Made by a program: the position numbers and the translations under genes
Part shown: in pieces, positions 1 to 11,175 of the stretch
Layout: the number at the start of each line of letters is the position of its first letter
Position numbering within the stretch: position 1 is the first letter of the stretch
The notes under the pieces: generated by a model
The model's database searches: none
Seen by the model: the letters and a program-made list of their open reading frames with translations, nothing else
What the model was told of the DNA's origin: nothing
Origin: Sclerotiophoma versabilis
Lineage: Eukaryota; Ascomycota; Dothideomycetes; Pleosporales; Didymellaceae
Direction: 5' to 3'
DNA: 64,000 bases
Assembly (NCBI GenBank): GCA_012274445.1
Contig: JAAROD010000094.1
Span: 868,001 to 932,000, forward strand

Positions 1-1
1 G

Positions 2-790
2 AGGAACCTGAAGAAACTCGCCGTCCTCGTTCTATCCTCTCTCGTGTGGAAGAACACACTCGTGCAGAACCAGATCCGGCCCCTCGGCGGCATCGAAGCG
101 GTGCTGAACTGCTGTTCATACGACGAGCACAACCCTTACATAAGGGAGCACGCCATCATGTGCCTGCGGTTCCTGATGGAGGGGAATCGTGAGAACCAAG
201 AACGAATCCGAGCATTGGAGCGATACAACCAAGAACGCGACGGGGCGAAGGGAACAACGCCCGTCGAGCAATCCCTGCGCAACAAGATGGACGAAGCAGG
301 CGCAACAGGCATCCCCGTCAACGTCAAAGTCCCCGACGAAGTCCTCGACCAGCAAGGGTACGAGACATACATGGACGGCAAAGGCCAAGTCATGCTGCGC
401 AAACGCCAGCCCCAACCCCCTCCACACCCACACCCACACCCACACCCGCACCAACACCACTCCCAGCCCGGCCTGCACCAGCAGCAGCCCCTCCCGCCCT
501 TCTCCCCAACTAGCACCGCTGCACTCCCATCCTCGGGCCCGGCCACGCCTCAATCCACCGCCACGGCCAAGGCGAAAACAGCGCTCGAGTCGCACAATCC
601 CAAGGCTCTTGAGGAGCTCGTGCAGCAGGTTATGCGCGACCTGCCCTCCAAGGCACCTTTCCCACGCGCCGACGCCGAGGAGGCGCTGAAGAAGCTAGAT
701 CGCGGCTTCGACGGGAGTGGAAGTGGCAGCGGCAGCGGCAGCGGCAGCGGCAGTGGTAACGGGAGTGGTAATGGAGAGAGCAGTAAGTAA
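2..790 (+). CDS. Ataxin-10 homologue, C-terminal part (5' truncated by window edge)
   Basis: The reading frame is open from base 2 and ends at TAA 788-790, so only the last exon is visible. The first 65 or so residues (for example LGGIEAVLNCC and YIREHAIMCLRFLMEG) match the conserved C-terminal ataxin-10 domain of fungal Ctr86/ataxin-10-like proteins, which are armadillo-fold cytoplasmic proteins linked to septation and cytokinesis. The rest is a low-complexity tail: a His/Pro run around 425-460, Pro/Gln-rich sequence, a short charged helix (LEELVQQVMRDL), then a Ser-Gly dipeptide run encoded by about 715-780. The family and its domain position are known; the tail is probably disordered. It is tail-to-tail with the next gene. 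Confidence 0.85.
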   Translation, partial: RNLKKLAVLVLSSLVWKNTLVQNQIRPLGGIEAVLNCCSYDEHNPYIREHAIMCLRFLMEGNRENQERIRALERYNQERDGAKGTTPVEQSLRNKMDEAGATGIPVNVKVPDEVLDQQGYETYMDGKGQVMLRKRQPQPPPHPHPHPHPHQHHSQPGLHQQQPLPPFSPTSTAALPSSGPATPQSTATAKAKTALESHNPKALEELVQQVMRDLPSKAPFPRADAEEALKKLDRGFDGSGSGSGSGSGSGSGNGSGNGESSK

Positions 791-1166
791 GTGCGGTGCA
801 GATGGAGTGAACAAAGACAAAGGATATAAATAGAAGAAATGAACAACGTACATGAATGAATACAAAGAGGGCGTGTCTCCGCCCGAGATGCAACGCATAG
901 TTGAGTCTGCTAGTGTAGATGGTGTGAAGACGTCGTGAAGACGAGTAGGATCAAATCAGGTACAAAAAAAAAGTGCGGATAACGCAATATACGATTCCAG
1001 CGCATACCACAGCACACTCGAACGGAAACATGGTCGAAGAGAAACACAAAGAGCGCAAGTGAGCACATGATATATACGTGCATGTCTTTTCATACTTCTA
1101 TCAGATATCTCATACTACGTCTGGCTCGTTCCTAGCGTTTCACCGCTTACTCATTCCTAGCGTTTC
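791..1166. other. Intergenic 3' region between convergent genes
   Basis: This stretch lies between two convergent stop codons. I see no coding signal, only an A-rich run near 965-972 and ordinary sequence that probably holds the 3' UTRs of both genes. Confidence 0.6.
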
Positions 1167-2849
1167 CTATCGATCCGCACCCGGCGCCCGCGTACTCGGC
1201 TGTCCGTCTATGCCCGGAGCGCTTGCACTTCCTCCTCCTCTCGCCCAGGGTGCGGCGGTCCCAGCGCCAGGTGGTGGCATCCGAGGCGCGCTACTCCCCG
1301 GCGGCGGCGGTGGCGGCGCGCGTGTGCTTGATGCCCAGGGTGCGCGTGTAGGCTGATTTGCGCCCGCGGGCACATTTGGGCCGGCGGCTTTCTGGGCCCA
1401 GGGCGCTGCTGTCATCGCAGTACCACCGCCTGCGCCAATACCAGCCATAGGGTCGCGGAGGGGCGGTTGAATTCTCGACGTCGTTACACTGGTGACAGGT
1501 GGCTCTACTAATGGGTCTTGCAGCGCTTGCAATGCATGGGGTCCTGGAGGGCCTGTTTGGCGCGCTGTTGGGGCTGAGTTCGACGGGGTGGCGGCTTTGG
1601 GTTGCGAGGTGGTGTGTACGCTGGCTTGGATTTTGGGCGCGTTGGGGTCTGGGGTCCATGGGAAGAGCGAGCCAAAGGGGAAGTGCTGGACGACGGGGAA
1701 CTTGGAGAGGACTTCGGCGTTGTACATTTTTATCATGCCCTGTTTGGAGTTAGAAGGCGTAGGAGAGTTGGAACAGAAAAGACAAAAGGATGCTTCAGCT
1801 TTCGCTGCGCTCGAGATGGTCGCTGTGTTGAGGAGGATATGGAATCATCGGCTTACCTTGTTGATCTTCGCCCATCCAGCTTTCACCCCAGACACGTCGT
1901 ATAAGATCGGACTGTGTTCCCAGAAGGGACCTTTCTTGACGTCGTAGATAAATCCGATGGCGCTAAAATACATGTTTCTCCCCCGCTCCCTTTGCACAGC
2001 AGGAGCCTTAGCTACGTCTGCTGGATTCGGCGCATTCGCCAGCGAGCCCTCCGACGCCACATCTGCGGGGGTGGAAATGGGCGGGGACAACTGCGCACTG
2101 CCAAAGATATACGACACGAATGAGTGATCATCAAGACCCCATACTCCATGCGATCCAGCCGGTTCGAGCGTGTATGTCAGGACCAGACGCCGGATGAGAA
2201 CGAGATACGGCTCGACGACTCCAAGCACGATGCCGCGCTCTTGATCTCCATCGCGTGAAGCAGGGAAGGCACCGAGTTTCCACAGGCAACCCAGAAACGC
2301 AAGGAAACTCAGTTCATGGCCGGTGCCGTAATCAAGGCGCTGCGAGCTGCCAAAGCTGCCGATGAAGTACGCTTCCAGTTCGCTTTTCGCAGAGACCTCA
2401 GACGTCGACTTGTACGCCAAGACCTCTTTTGGCAAATGCTGGTCGAGGAGATCTGACGCGCGTTCGCGCACGATGTCGTACCATTTCCTGAAGCTGACGT
2501 TGCCGAAACGACGCGGGCCTGTGTCTGGCGGTGCTTCGTCGATGATGGCTGTCAGTGCATCGAGCAGCTTCGCGAGGCTTTGCACAACGGGTGGGTGCGG
2601 GATGTCTGGGTCTTGCAGTGTCCACTCTTTGACAGAATCTGTTCCTTGCTCTTTGTTTTTGGTCTTCCTTGGGATCATCGACGTGTTCAGCTGGAATATG
2701 AAGGTCATTATGTCAGCGTAGGCTTTGGACGCCAAGAAGAACGTGACATCATCGCCGTCGTTGATGCACTTCTTCGGTGTCTGGAAGTCATGGCCTTGTG
2801 TTGGGTCTAGTACTGTGAGAGTGGGCGCTGTTGATGTGTTCTGTGTCAT
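1167..2849 (-). CDS. rrd1: Serine/threonine phosphatase 2A activator 1 (PTPA/Rrd1)
   Basis: Model: complement(join(1167..1739,1857..2849)), 521 aa. PTPA proteins are peptidyl-prolyl isomerases that activate PP2A-type phosphatases. Family motifs run through the protein: WYDIVRERA, YGTGHELSFLAFL, GVWGLDDHSFVSYIFGSAQL and, across the splice, WAKINKGMIKMYNAEVLSKF followed by PVVQHFPFGSLF. The 117-base intron (GTAAGC...CAG) joins AACAAG to GGCATG in phase 0 and restores the most conserved PTPA segment, which fixes the junction. The in-frame codon at 2906 is TTG, so the ATG at 2849 is taken as start. About 150 residues after the domain are Pro/Ala-rich with repeated APWA motifs, typical of filamentous-fungal Rrd1 rather than Rrd2. 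Confidence 0.93.
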
Positions 2850-3070
2850 CTTGAATGGTGTGTGGTGGTGGTGCTCGATGCAGGCATGTGATGGCGCGCT
2901 TTCCAACGGCGGTGCGCGCTAGGCTGGTCCCGCAGCGCGACTGCCAACCTCGCGACTAAGAGCTCCTTCACCCCACACCTGAAGCATGACAGGCCAGGTG
3001 CTGCCGTTCCACACAACGGCGATGCGATAGGAGGTGTCGCAAATAGCTGAGCACCCTCTGACAGCGCACT
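2850..3070. promoter_or_regulatory. Divergent promoter region between rrd1 and the next gene
   Basis: The predicted starts at 2849 (-) and 3071 (+) lie 221 bases apart and head to head, so both promoters must sit here or overlap the 5' ends. I recognise no specific site in it. Confidence 0.45.
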
Positions 3071-5688
3071 ATGGCGCCCCAACCTAGAGGTATGACCTGT
3101 GGCGGGTTCATTCTGCATTGTTTGCACGGTTTGACCGATTCACAGTTGCCGGCATTCCCTCTTCACCCTCATACCCTGACAACGAAGCCGCATCGCAGCA
3201 GCTCCTCAACGAAGCTAGTAGTCCTGTCCTGCGCCACTCTGCTGCAGGCGTCAGCGCGAATGCAGTCGAGATGGCGAACCTACTTAACAATGCGCGAAAG
3301 CTCTCTGCCCCGCCAGCTCTGATGCCAACCCAAGCCGGAAGAGCAGGAAAGCTCCCAAAGCCAGGGAAACTCCCACGTGCAAGTTTGTCGAGCTTGGTTC
3401 CTGAGGGCTCACAAGGAAGAGTCCGAGGCGCGAGGGTGTATGAGCTCGATCCCAGTCCGCAGAAGAGAAGGCCACACTCGTTGCCTGCGCAAGTCGCAGC
3501 TTTTGAGCATGAAGATCAAGCGGAGGAACCTGCGAGTGCTCAAGCATACAAGGGTCTGGTACCGGAGACAAATCAAGTACCACCAGAGGGTGATGTGCCT
3601 GCTGAAACTCCAGGGACCGGAGCCGCATCAGCTGGAGACGAGGAACCAATTAGAGACGATCATGTTAAGACCGTAGGTGTGCCGCCAGCGGCGCCTCTTC
3701 ACGAAGAGCCAACTTCAGTTCCCAAGAGGCGGCGGGGAAGGCCACGGAAGAGTGGCGAAAGTACAGCGTCTGCTCCATCGCTTGAGGCTGGCACTGCCGA
3801 AGCACAGGGGGAAGGCGAACAAGCTGTCATTTCCAAAAAGGCTAAGCGAAAGACTCGCCATAAGGACGAGCACAGCACTGCAATGAATGCTGGACCCAGC
3901 AACAAGGCCCCGCTAGCAAAGAAGCAAAGGCTGCTGAATGGCCCCACGATGGTGAGTCCAGAAATGGCTGAGTTTGAGGAAGACGTGACCGCGCCAAGGG
4001 CTACCGCACAGCTTGGTGCACGACCGCGCGGAGATCCTCAGCCTCAGATCCAGATACCTATCAGATCCACCAGGTCGCAAACCGCTCAAGCCGAGGCTGA
4101 GCTCGCAAATGCGCAAGAGCGCTCAGCAACGGCTGTTCTTGCCGCTGTAGTCGGCCGGAGGGAAAAGCCAGCACCGCGATCGGCACGCACTACGAGATCA
4201 GCGAAGACAGCGTCCACACCTGAACCTTCGAAGCGGCAGAAGACAAGGGAAACACATGGTCCTGCTCGTAAAGGTAACTCAGCAGAGGAATCTGATGGTG
4301 GCGATGTCGAAGAAGCTTCTGAAGTTGCGGCAGAGCCCGCTGTCGATAGCGAGCGGGCCAACGAAACCCACGGAGATGCGGCCAGCAATATAGGCGCTGC
4401 AAGCGGTCAAAACGACGAGGACGAAGAACACAATAAGCAGCAGAACAATGAAGAGGTTGAACAGCAGGACCATGAACAAGATAAAGACGCTGAAGAGTAC
4501 GAGGAACGTGACAAGGATGCCCACGCCAATGAGGCATATCCGGTAGGTTTGCAGATGACGAACGCTCATGCCGATCGATTTCTCGCATTAAACCAAGTCT
4601 TCCGGTTCATAGACTCTGAACCACGCTCAGGGGTCTGTTCCACAAAGTTGGGTAGGATTATACATCGCAGGTGCGACGAGGCGCAAGTCACGCTCAGCCA
4701 GTCGGGTGGGGCCCCTTTTCTGGATGACACAACGAAATGCAAAGACGATCTTATCAAGTTGCTAGATAGTATTGACGTCAAGGTGTGCGAGGAGAGACGG
4801 GTCGCTTTCAAACGCGATGCTTTTGCCTATCTATTCCGCGCCCTGACCTTGGTTCTTGAGGCCATGTACGAAAAGTTGCAAGAGAGGGAAGGCGAGGTCA
4901 CGGAATCCTTGGACGCCATGCTGATCGTGTATCCCTTTATTAACCAGATGCTGAGGTTCAAGGATACGATGGACTCTTGGAAGGTGACGGTCCAGCAACG
5001 AACCCCAGGCGAAAGGCTCATCAAAGATGCGGAAGGTAGTTTGATCGCTCCTTTGAGAGTTGTTGAGAAACAGTTCCGAATCCGGTTTCGGCAGCTTCAG
5101 AAGGCAGAGCAGAAACGCCAGGTCCTGATCGAAATGCAACAGCAGCAGGAAGAACAAGAGCAGGAGTTGATAAAGAAGCAAGAGATGCTGCATCTTGTAA
5201 GAGAGAGGAGGAAGCGGTGGCAAGATCTTCACATCGTACGGATGCAGTGCGAACCCGACCCTTTGCGAAGACGAAGACTGAGATTCGTTGAGCCTGTTCA
5301 AGTTGAGGAAACAGACTCGAACGGTCGGCCATTTGAGCGCGTCCCGTTCTTTGGAGAACGCAGCGCGCCGCTACCACATTGGACTGTAGCGCCTAGTGGT
5401 AAAGAATGGACGAAGGAGCAGGAAACAGTGCTGCTTGATGCATTGCAGTCATCTGCCGGTAAGTTTGATCACAGCAGCCTTCTCGCTCGCACTTCACTGA
5501 CAATGTATCGTGTAGCTCTGGAACGCATCTTCAGGAATCACTGTGGCCCAAGCGGTGCCCTACGCGACTTCTCCGTTTCCGACTTTGCAGCAAAGTTGGC
5601 CTGGGTCCGTTCTGGATGGGCGCAGTTGTCACACCAGCATGGTTGGGAGATCCCAGGTTGGGTCAAGAAGATACCTGTGCTACCCTAG
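3071..5688 (+). CDS. Unrecognised nuclear-looking protein with AT-hook-like motif and C-terminal helical domain
   Basis: Model: join(3071..3089,3146..5458,5516..5688). The long frame has no ATG until about residue 50, but ATG 3071 plus a 56-base intron (GTATGA...TTGACCGATTCACAG) joins it in phase. A second intron, 5459-5515 (GTAAGT, CTGAC, GTAG), is 57 bases long and in frame, so it is easily missed. The protein is rich in Lys/Arg and Glu. It has an AT-hook-like KRRRGRPRKSG near residue 200, several basic clusters, an acidic/Gln segment, a Glu/Gln coiled coil around residues 650-700, and a C-terminal domain starting with a SANT-like WTKEQETVLLDAL and ending in WEIPGWVKKIPVLP. These suggest a chromatin or centromere protein (inference). 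I do not recognise the family. Confidence 0.75.
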
Positions 5689-6340
5689 CATGCTTGATCT
5701 GTTGGTTGTCTTCATAAGTAGTCTCTTTCTTTCTGCGATACCCAGTTGGTCTATCCTTCTGCGCCTGCACCTCGACATATACCCAGATTTTGTGGCACAC
5801 TGCTCCATGTTCAGCTTGTTGTCAGTCATTCCATTTGCATCTTCCATGATCACTCACTAGTTGACACGCAAAATTTGAGTGCAGTATCTCCCACAACTCT
5901 CGATAACTCCCGTACTCTAACACCACACTCTGATTGTCCCATATATACACCACCGAAATCTTGTTACAACCGTCGCTTCATTACCGGGTCCCAGTGTGAA
6001 ACATTGCTACATCAAGTGAAAGGGTCTCAACCCTTCACTGGACCCTGAACCTTTGCTGAGCCTGGCACAAACAGTTGGCAGCACAGTGAAAGGGAGCCGA
6101 ATTTGCCCCTACAGTTATTTCGGCGCTGTCTGAGTCTCTCTTTCATTTTATCAAATCCTTAAATTTTCAACCACCTGCACAACACGGCACTGCTTTGCTC
6201 TCTTCCAAGCCGCGCACTACTTTCACCAGCTTTTGAAATCGCAAACTAGCTTTTCCCCAGCACTTCTATCTTCTCTGCTTCATTTCCACCAAACACCTCT
6301 ACACTCCTTTATACAATCAATCATACACTATCCTCTAACA
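5689..6340. other. Intergenic region / 5' leader of the following gene
   Basis: About 650 bases without a convincing gene. The last 200 bases are strongly pyrimidine-rich (TTTTATCAAATCC, then CTTCTATCTTCTCTGC), as in fungal core promoters and 5' UTRs just before the ATG at 6341. A short direct repeat, GTGAAAGGG, occurs near 6017 and 6086. Confidence 0.5.
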
Positions 6341-8668
6341 ATGTCTTCATCAAACTCTTTTAATGTACTTGACGAAAACTCCCCTGCTGTCACGTCTGCG
6401 ACGGTTGCCGCCGATACCTTCATGCCTCTACCACCCACTCGTATCCACTCATGGGCGGACGAGACGCAGGAGGAGGTCGATGCAGCTGAGGCTACGAAGG
6501 TCAAGGTCAAAGACAAATTGTGCGAAACCGAAGACGGCGAGCGGTGGCAAACCATCACCAAGCCAAAGCATTCGCCACCTCATACCGAGAAAGTGAAGGA
6601 TGGCCCTGAAGCTATTCACGAGGATTCTACGCTAGTGAAGGAGGATTCTGTCGCTACCCCTTCTACAACACTCGCTATGGTCACGCCAGCCTTTGAGACC
6701 GTGGAGGATATCACAAATGTCCAGGACGCTACCGTTACAGAGACCCAGGAGCGCACTGGCAATTTGCCTGCCACGAACATCGAGGCAACACCTACCAAGC
6801 CGGAGAAGACGGATAATAACATAGGAGGCTTACAAGCTGGTGTTTCTATGGACAAGAAGGATGTTATCACGCCGCTCGCGCCAATTGTCGTCGCTGATGA
6901 CTCTGTTGGGCCAGCAGATATAGCAAAGACTAGGGTTAGTCAAATCCCTGATGCAACGCCGGCCCAGGAGGTAACAGTCGTGATGCCAGCTGAAGAAGAA
7001 GCTACTCCTTTGGCAACCAATGCTCCCGTCTCCAATCAAGAAGCCTCCGCTACCAGCTCATGGGACGACTTTGTTGATAGCACGCGAGCTATTTTTAACC
7101 CTCTACGCCTGACATCCTATGTGACAACTCCCTCATACGCTGAGACAGCCTCATCTGTAAACGACGAGTCCAAGGTTATCAGGAACACTAATTCAGAGTT
7201 CTTGGTCCTACAAGACGCAAAGCAGGATAAGGGCAAGGTCTCAACCACTCCGAACAAGGTCAACATCTCCGAAAAGGTTAGTACTTATACTGCTGCCGGC
7301 GCTACTAATAGTGCTGTGACAATGCCCACAAAAAAGATGCTTTCCGGAGCGCAGCGCCGCAACGCGACAAAGGCCGCTGCTACTGCCGAGGGATCTTTTT
7401 CAGATGTAACAGCCGAGATGATCGTTACTGCTATAGGAGGCATTGAGGATGTTCAGCATGCCACTTCGAAGTCAGACGAGGTCAATGAATTGGATTCGAT
7501 ATCTTCAAAGCCCGCTTCCCAACCAACGGTCGTTGATGTCAAGGTGATTGAAGACTTCCCAGCTACCACGGCCGAGCCAATCAGATTTGATGAGTCAATC
7601 TTACCATCTCCAAAGCCCTCTACAGAGCTAGAGGCCCCTATTGCTCAGGATACTGAAGACACCACCGCCGCCAATTCTGGCTCCAAGGAGGGGCTGTCGA
7701 CGACTCCAACAACAGGCCTTGATGCATATAAATACACCGTTAACATAACGGAGCAATCCCCGACTACAACTGACAATGTCGAGGTATCTGTGGCTGCACC
7801 TCAAATAGTGGAAAAACTTGCGGCCCAGGAGATTGGTACCACTGACCTTGACTTTGTCGAGGATACCTCAAAGGTCATATCTGTGGATAAGGAAACCCCG
7901 TCAACAGAGACTCCCAACAACCTGCTCGATGCGCCAAGTAACATCCCCGTGGAGTATGAGACCTTCAAGGTCACTCCAGTAGATGCTCCCCAAGAGTCGA
8001 AGCAGCCACTAAATGCCGTGCAGGAGGTCGTCATAGAAGCCAGCAACTGCGCTTCTCCAGGTAACGACAAAAATTCCGCTGACCTTGAAGCCTCCCCTCA
8101 CGAGCTTTTCGTTGCTCACAGCAGAAAGAATCGCACCAAAGCAGAGCGTCGAGCAGCTAAGGAGCGTGCTACTGCTGCTACGACTGATTCAGGCAGGAAT
8201 GATCACTCATCTCTCGCTCTTATTGTCGACAAGGAGGCCACTGCCGATGGCTACACCAAGATCACAGGAAAGGCTGCGCCCACTAACCGCGAGAAGAACT
8301 TTCGTCGTCGCGAGCAGCGCAAGGCTGCAATACAGTCTGCTCGTGCTATTGCTGCAGCCACCAATGCAGAAGCAACCAAGGTCGAGAAGGAAGAGCAAGA
8401 CAAGCCAGGAAATCAAGGTCCCGGGACTATGCAGGAGTCCGTTATCATTTCCAGAAAGAAGAATAGGCCTTCCGGCGCTCAGCGTCGAAAGGCAGCGAAA
8501 AGCACTGTTGCCGCCGCTGCCCTTATCCCTGTGGCTCCCATTACTTCACCTGCTGCTCCTCCTGTGGGTCTTCGGATTGCTGGCTACACCGTCCCTTGGT
8601 TTGCTTTGCTGGGACTCTCCATGATTACGCTTGCTATTCTTGCTACTGGTTTGTATTGGTTCATTTAA
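6341..8668 (+). CDS. Tail-anchored, intrinsically disordered protein with repeated basic QRR/ERR motifs
   Basis: Single exon of 775 aa. The frame is open further upstream, but the first ATG (ACAATGTCTTC, 6341) is in good context. The protein is mostly acidic and Thr/Ala/Val-rich low complexity. Four short basic modules interrupt it: LSGAQRRNATKAAAT, RTKAERRAAKERA, NFRRREQRKAAIQS and PSGAQRRKAAKS; the first and last are near copies. The C-terminus has one hydrophobic span (WFALLGLSMITLAILATGLY) two residues from the end, the layout of a tail-anchored membrane protein with the bulk in the cytosol. I do not recognise a named family. Its strand continues that of the upstream gene, but 650 bases separate them, so it is an independent transcript. 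Confidence 0.8.
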   Translation: MSSSNSFNVLDENSPAVTSATVAADTFMPLPPTRIHSWADETQEEVDAAEATKVKVKDKLCETEDGERWQTITKPKHSPPHTEKVKDGPEAIHEDSTLVKEDSVATPSTTLAMVTPAFETVEDITNVQDATVTETQERTGNLPATNIEATPTKPEKTDNNIGGLQAGVSMDKKDVITPLAPIVVADDSVGPADIAKTRVSQIPDATPAQEVTVVMPAEEEATPLATNAPVSNQEASATSSWDDFVDSTRAIFNPLRLTSYVTTPSYAETASSVNDESKVIRNTNSEFLVLQDAKQDKGKVSTTPNKVNISEKVSTYTAAGATNSAVTMPTKKMLSGAQRRNATKAAATAEGSFSDVTAEMIVTAIGGIEDVQHATSKSDEVNELDSISSKPASQPTVVDVKVIEDFPATTAEPIRFDESILPSPKPSTELEAPIAQDTEDTTAANSGSKEGLSTTPTTGLDAYKYTVNITEQSPTTTDNVEVSVAAPQIVEKLAAQEIGTTDLDFVEDTSKVISVDKETPSTETPNNLLDAPSNIPVEYETFKVTPVDAPQESKQPLNAVQEVVIEASNCASPGNDKNSADLEASPHELFVAHSRKNRTKAERRAAKERATAATTDSGRNDHSSLALIVDKEATADGYTKITGKAAPTNREKNFRRREQRKAAIQSARAIAAATNAEATKVEKEEQDKPGNQGPGTMQESVIISRKKNRPSGAQRRKAAKSTVAAAALIPVAPITSPAAPPVGLRIAGYTVPWFALLGLSMITLAILATGLYWFI

Positions 8669-8980
8669 AACCTGGGGCTTAAGATTGTTTCCATATTCGA
8701 CTTTGAAAGCCTGGAGGGTGTTTGAATCTATCAGCGGCATTGCGCGGTGCATGAATCTTAGGTTTCCTTCTAGATGCGAGACCGTCACTACGTAGGCTTG
8801 ACTCACGCATGACGCAATTTACATCGCATTCATATCTGTCCCAGTTCTAGCTCTTGTGCGCTGTCAGCTCACATCACTCTCAACCCCTTTAATCGTACAC
8901 TTACCTATTGAATCGTTGAAAGATATTGCCAGGTCCTACTCTGACTTCGCAAACCGTCTCGTCTCTATATTCTCAGACCC

Positions 8981-9217
8981 TCATCGCCACCATCCCTTTT
9001 TCTCCATCTTCAAGTCCTCCAACTGCTCCCTGATTCTGCGCAACTCCAACCCATGCTGTTTGTGAGTCTCATCCAATAACCTCGCATGCTCCTTTCTCAA
9101 CTCCTTGAACTCCTCATCCAATTGTTCGTGCCAAGGATACAGCACAAAGACTTGGAATGACAGCGCAGATGACCCAATGACGAAATTTGTGAGGGAGAAG
9201 CCGCGGGTGAACCACAT
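8981..9217 (-). CDS. Small membrane-anchored coiled-coil protein (possibly with unresolved 5' exons)
   Basis: From ATG 9217 the frame gives 78 aa: an N-terminal hydrophobic segment (SLTNFVIGSSALSFQVFVLY), then a charged helix (LDEEFKELRKEHARLLDE and LELRRIREQLEDLKMEKK) typical of a coiled coil. This shape recalls small mitochondrial inner-membrane factors (inference). The same frame stays open upstream through TVTSETSTRASVIPIGVE to a TAG that could belong to an acceptor (GACTAG) near 9273, so earlier exons may exist. A competing frame starting at ATG 9533 overlaps it antiparallel in phase. I cannot choose a full model. Confidence 0.5.
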   Translation of the reverse strand: MWFTRGFSLTNFVIGSSALSFQVFVLYPWHEQLDEEFKELRKEHARLLDETHKQHGLELRRIREQLEDLKMEKKGWWR

Positions 9218-9908
9218 CTCGACTCCGATCGGTATGACAGAGGCTCTTGTGGAGGTTTCTGATGTTACGGTCTAGTCGCAATTGTATAGTTTGGCCTGGA
9301 TTATCCACGTCAGATGCTGCGTCGGGAGCAGTGGTAGCGCCACAAAGCTGCCTGTCCGTCGCAAGTTCGATCTTGCTCTGCAGCGAATGATGGAAAGTGA
9401 GAAGGGTCCGATGCTGATGGGTCACTCTATGGTCTTTCGAGGGTCGTCTTGGCCAGCTGCGTGGAGTACGAAGTATATGGCGAGATGGTAGTGAAAGAGA
9501 GTGGGAATGAAAGGCACGCGAGTTGTGCGACATTACAACCTATGTAGCAAGTAGTCACATGCCTTCACACAGCCTCAGCCACTGTTTTTTTAGCCCAGTC
9601 TTGACAACATTCTGGAAGTCCAAGACTAAAGTGGCATGATTCTTTTTCCCAATTGAGCCGATTGGGAGCGTGCACCGAAGAACATCAGACCACATGCACA
9701 GCTTCCGAAAGCGGCGGCCCACAAGTCGAAACGAGCGGCAATAACATCATTGGGCGTTGTGAAAATAAAGTGAGCTCGAAAGTTCGCGAATGTTGATGAG
9801 TTTCCACAATGTTAATTATCTCAATCCCATTGCCGGAACCATCACCACCATCAACACACCCCACGAGCCAGCTTGGAGGGGTAGAACAATACAACTGCAT
9901 GCCTCGAA
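9218..9908. other. Region between small coiled-coil gene and MDR gene
   Basis: Minus-strand sequence at 9270-9533 is open in two frames and may carry 5' exons of the coiled-coil gene. 9540-9908 shows nothing recognisable. Confidence 0.35.
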
Positions 9909-11175
9909 TTACTCATCGCTAATCTTGACCACAATCTTACCGACTTCAGTCTGATTCTGTAACGCTTCGAACGCTGCAATCGCGTCGTCAAACTCGAATT
10001 CTTTCGCAACAACGGGCTTGATACGATGCTCTTGCGTAAACCTAGCGAACTCCGCTGTTGCGTCGCGACTGAAAGCAACACAACCCTTTACTGCTTGAAC
10101 GTCAGCATCGACATACAAAAACTTCAAATACACTTACACGTCTTGCCGCCAAACAACAGGCTTGGCACAATCTGGGCGGGCACGTCTTGAGGCGCGCTCA
10201 GAATGCCAATCAAACTGACCAAACCACCTACGCGAACACTGTTGATGGATTTCATCAATGTACGCGCACCTCCTAACTCAATAACATGATCGACGCCCTT
10301 GCCTCCCGTGAGGCGTAGTACTTCCTGGTCCCAGTCTGAGGTTTTTGCATAGTTGATGCCATGTGTTGCACCAAGTTCTTTGGCGAAGGCAAGTTTCTCG
10401 TCTGAAGAAGAGGTCACGGTGACTGTTGCGCCGAGTGCTGCTGCGATCTGTATCACTTAATAAACCATGATGAGGTTTTCGTGGGAGTAAGACAGACCTG
10501 AATAGCGAAACAGCTCACTCCACCGGTTCCTTGCGTCAGGATTGTTTTTCCAACTAATCTCTTACCATCATGCCAGTTACGTAGCTCTCCATTCAGAGAA
10601 CCATCGAGACTTTCCCTGATTGCACTCCAAGCCGTCACTCCGGCAGTTGGTAGACTCGCAGTTTCTGCATCCGTCAACTGCTTTGGTGCTTCGATGACTC
10701 GCTCGTCGGACACAACGACCCATTTTTGCAAAAGACCTGCTCGTATCACATCATCCATTTAGAAGAGAGATATCTACGAAAGTTACGCACCATCCGAGCC
10801 CGCAGCGCCAAGCACCTTCCCCAAATCCAGGTTCCTTATATCTCCCGACAGCCACTCGTTTGGATGCAAAACTACTCGCGTCCCTTTGTGGCCGGCCCAC
10901 GTCGACGAAGGGCCTGCGGTGTGAACTACACCAGCGCCGTCACAACATGGGATGATACCTGGTGCGTGGTTGCCGGGTAGTCCGTCAATGCCGGGATACT
11001 CTGACGAGCGTGTTGCAACGAGGAGGTCGCGATAGTTGAGCGATGTGGCAGTCAAGCGGATGAGTACCTGATGGGGCCCTGCAGTTGGTATTGGGAGAGA
11101 GCGCTGTGTGAGGTGAGTGGGTGAGGATGCATGGGTCGGTATGGTCCATGCCAAGTTGCTGTCTGTGGACGTCAT
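9909..11175 (-). CDS. Zinc-independent MDR oxidoreductase (quinone oxidoreductase / alcohol dehydrogenase-like)
   Basis: Model: complement(join(9909..10090,10138..10447,10498..10736,10791..11175)), 371 aa, with introns of 47, 50 and 54 bases. All junctions keep frame: SDG|LLQKW, CFAIQ|IAAALG and GGKT(L)|KGCVAF. The N-terminal GroES-like domain contains LTATSLNYRDLLV and a GNHAPGIIPCCDGAGVV segment. The Rossmann domain has TILTQGTGGVSCFAIQIAAA and a later TSSSDEKLAFAKELGATHGI. The canonical catalytic zinc ligands of classical ADHs are not evident, which fits the quinone-reductase/YdjJ-like side of MDR. It probably reduces an enone, quinone or alcohol substrate with NADPH; the substrate cannot be read from sequence. 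The last acceptor (CAAGCAG) is the least certain junction. Confidence 0.88.

Noticed and set aside
116..595. Long antisense frames over the ataxin-10 homologue
   Set aside because: Arg/Cys/Val-rich shadow of the His/Pro-rich coding strand; no motif, and the plus strand has a clear family match.
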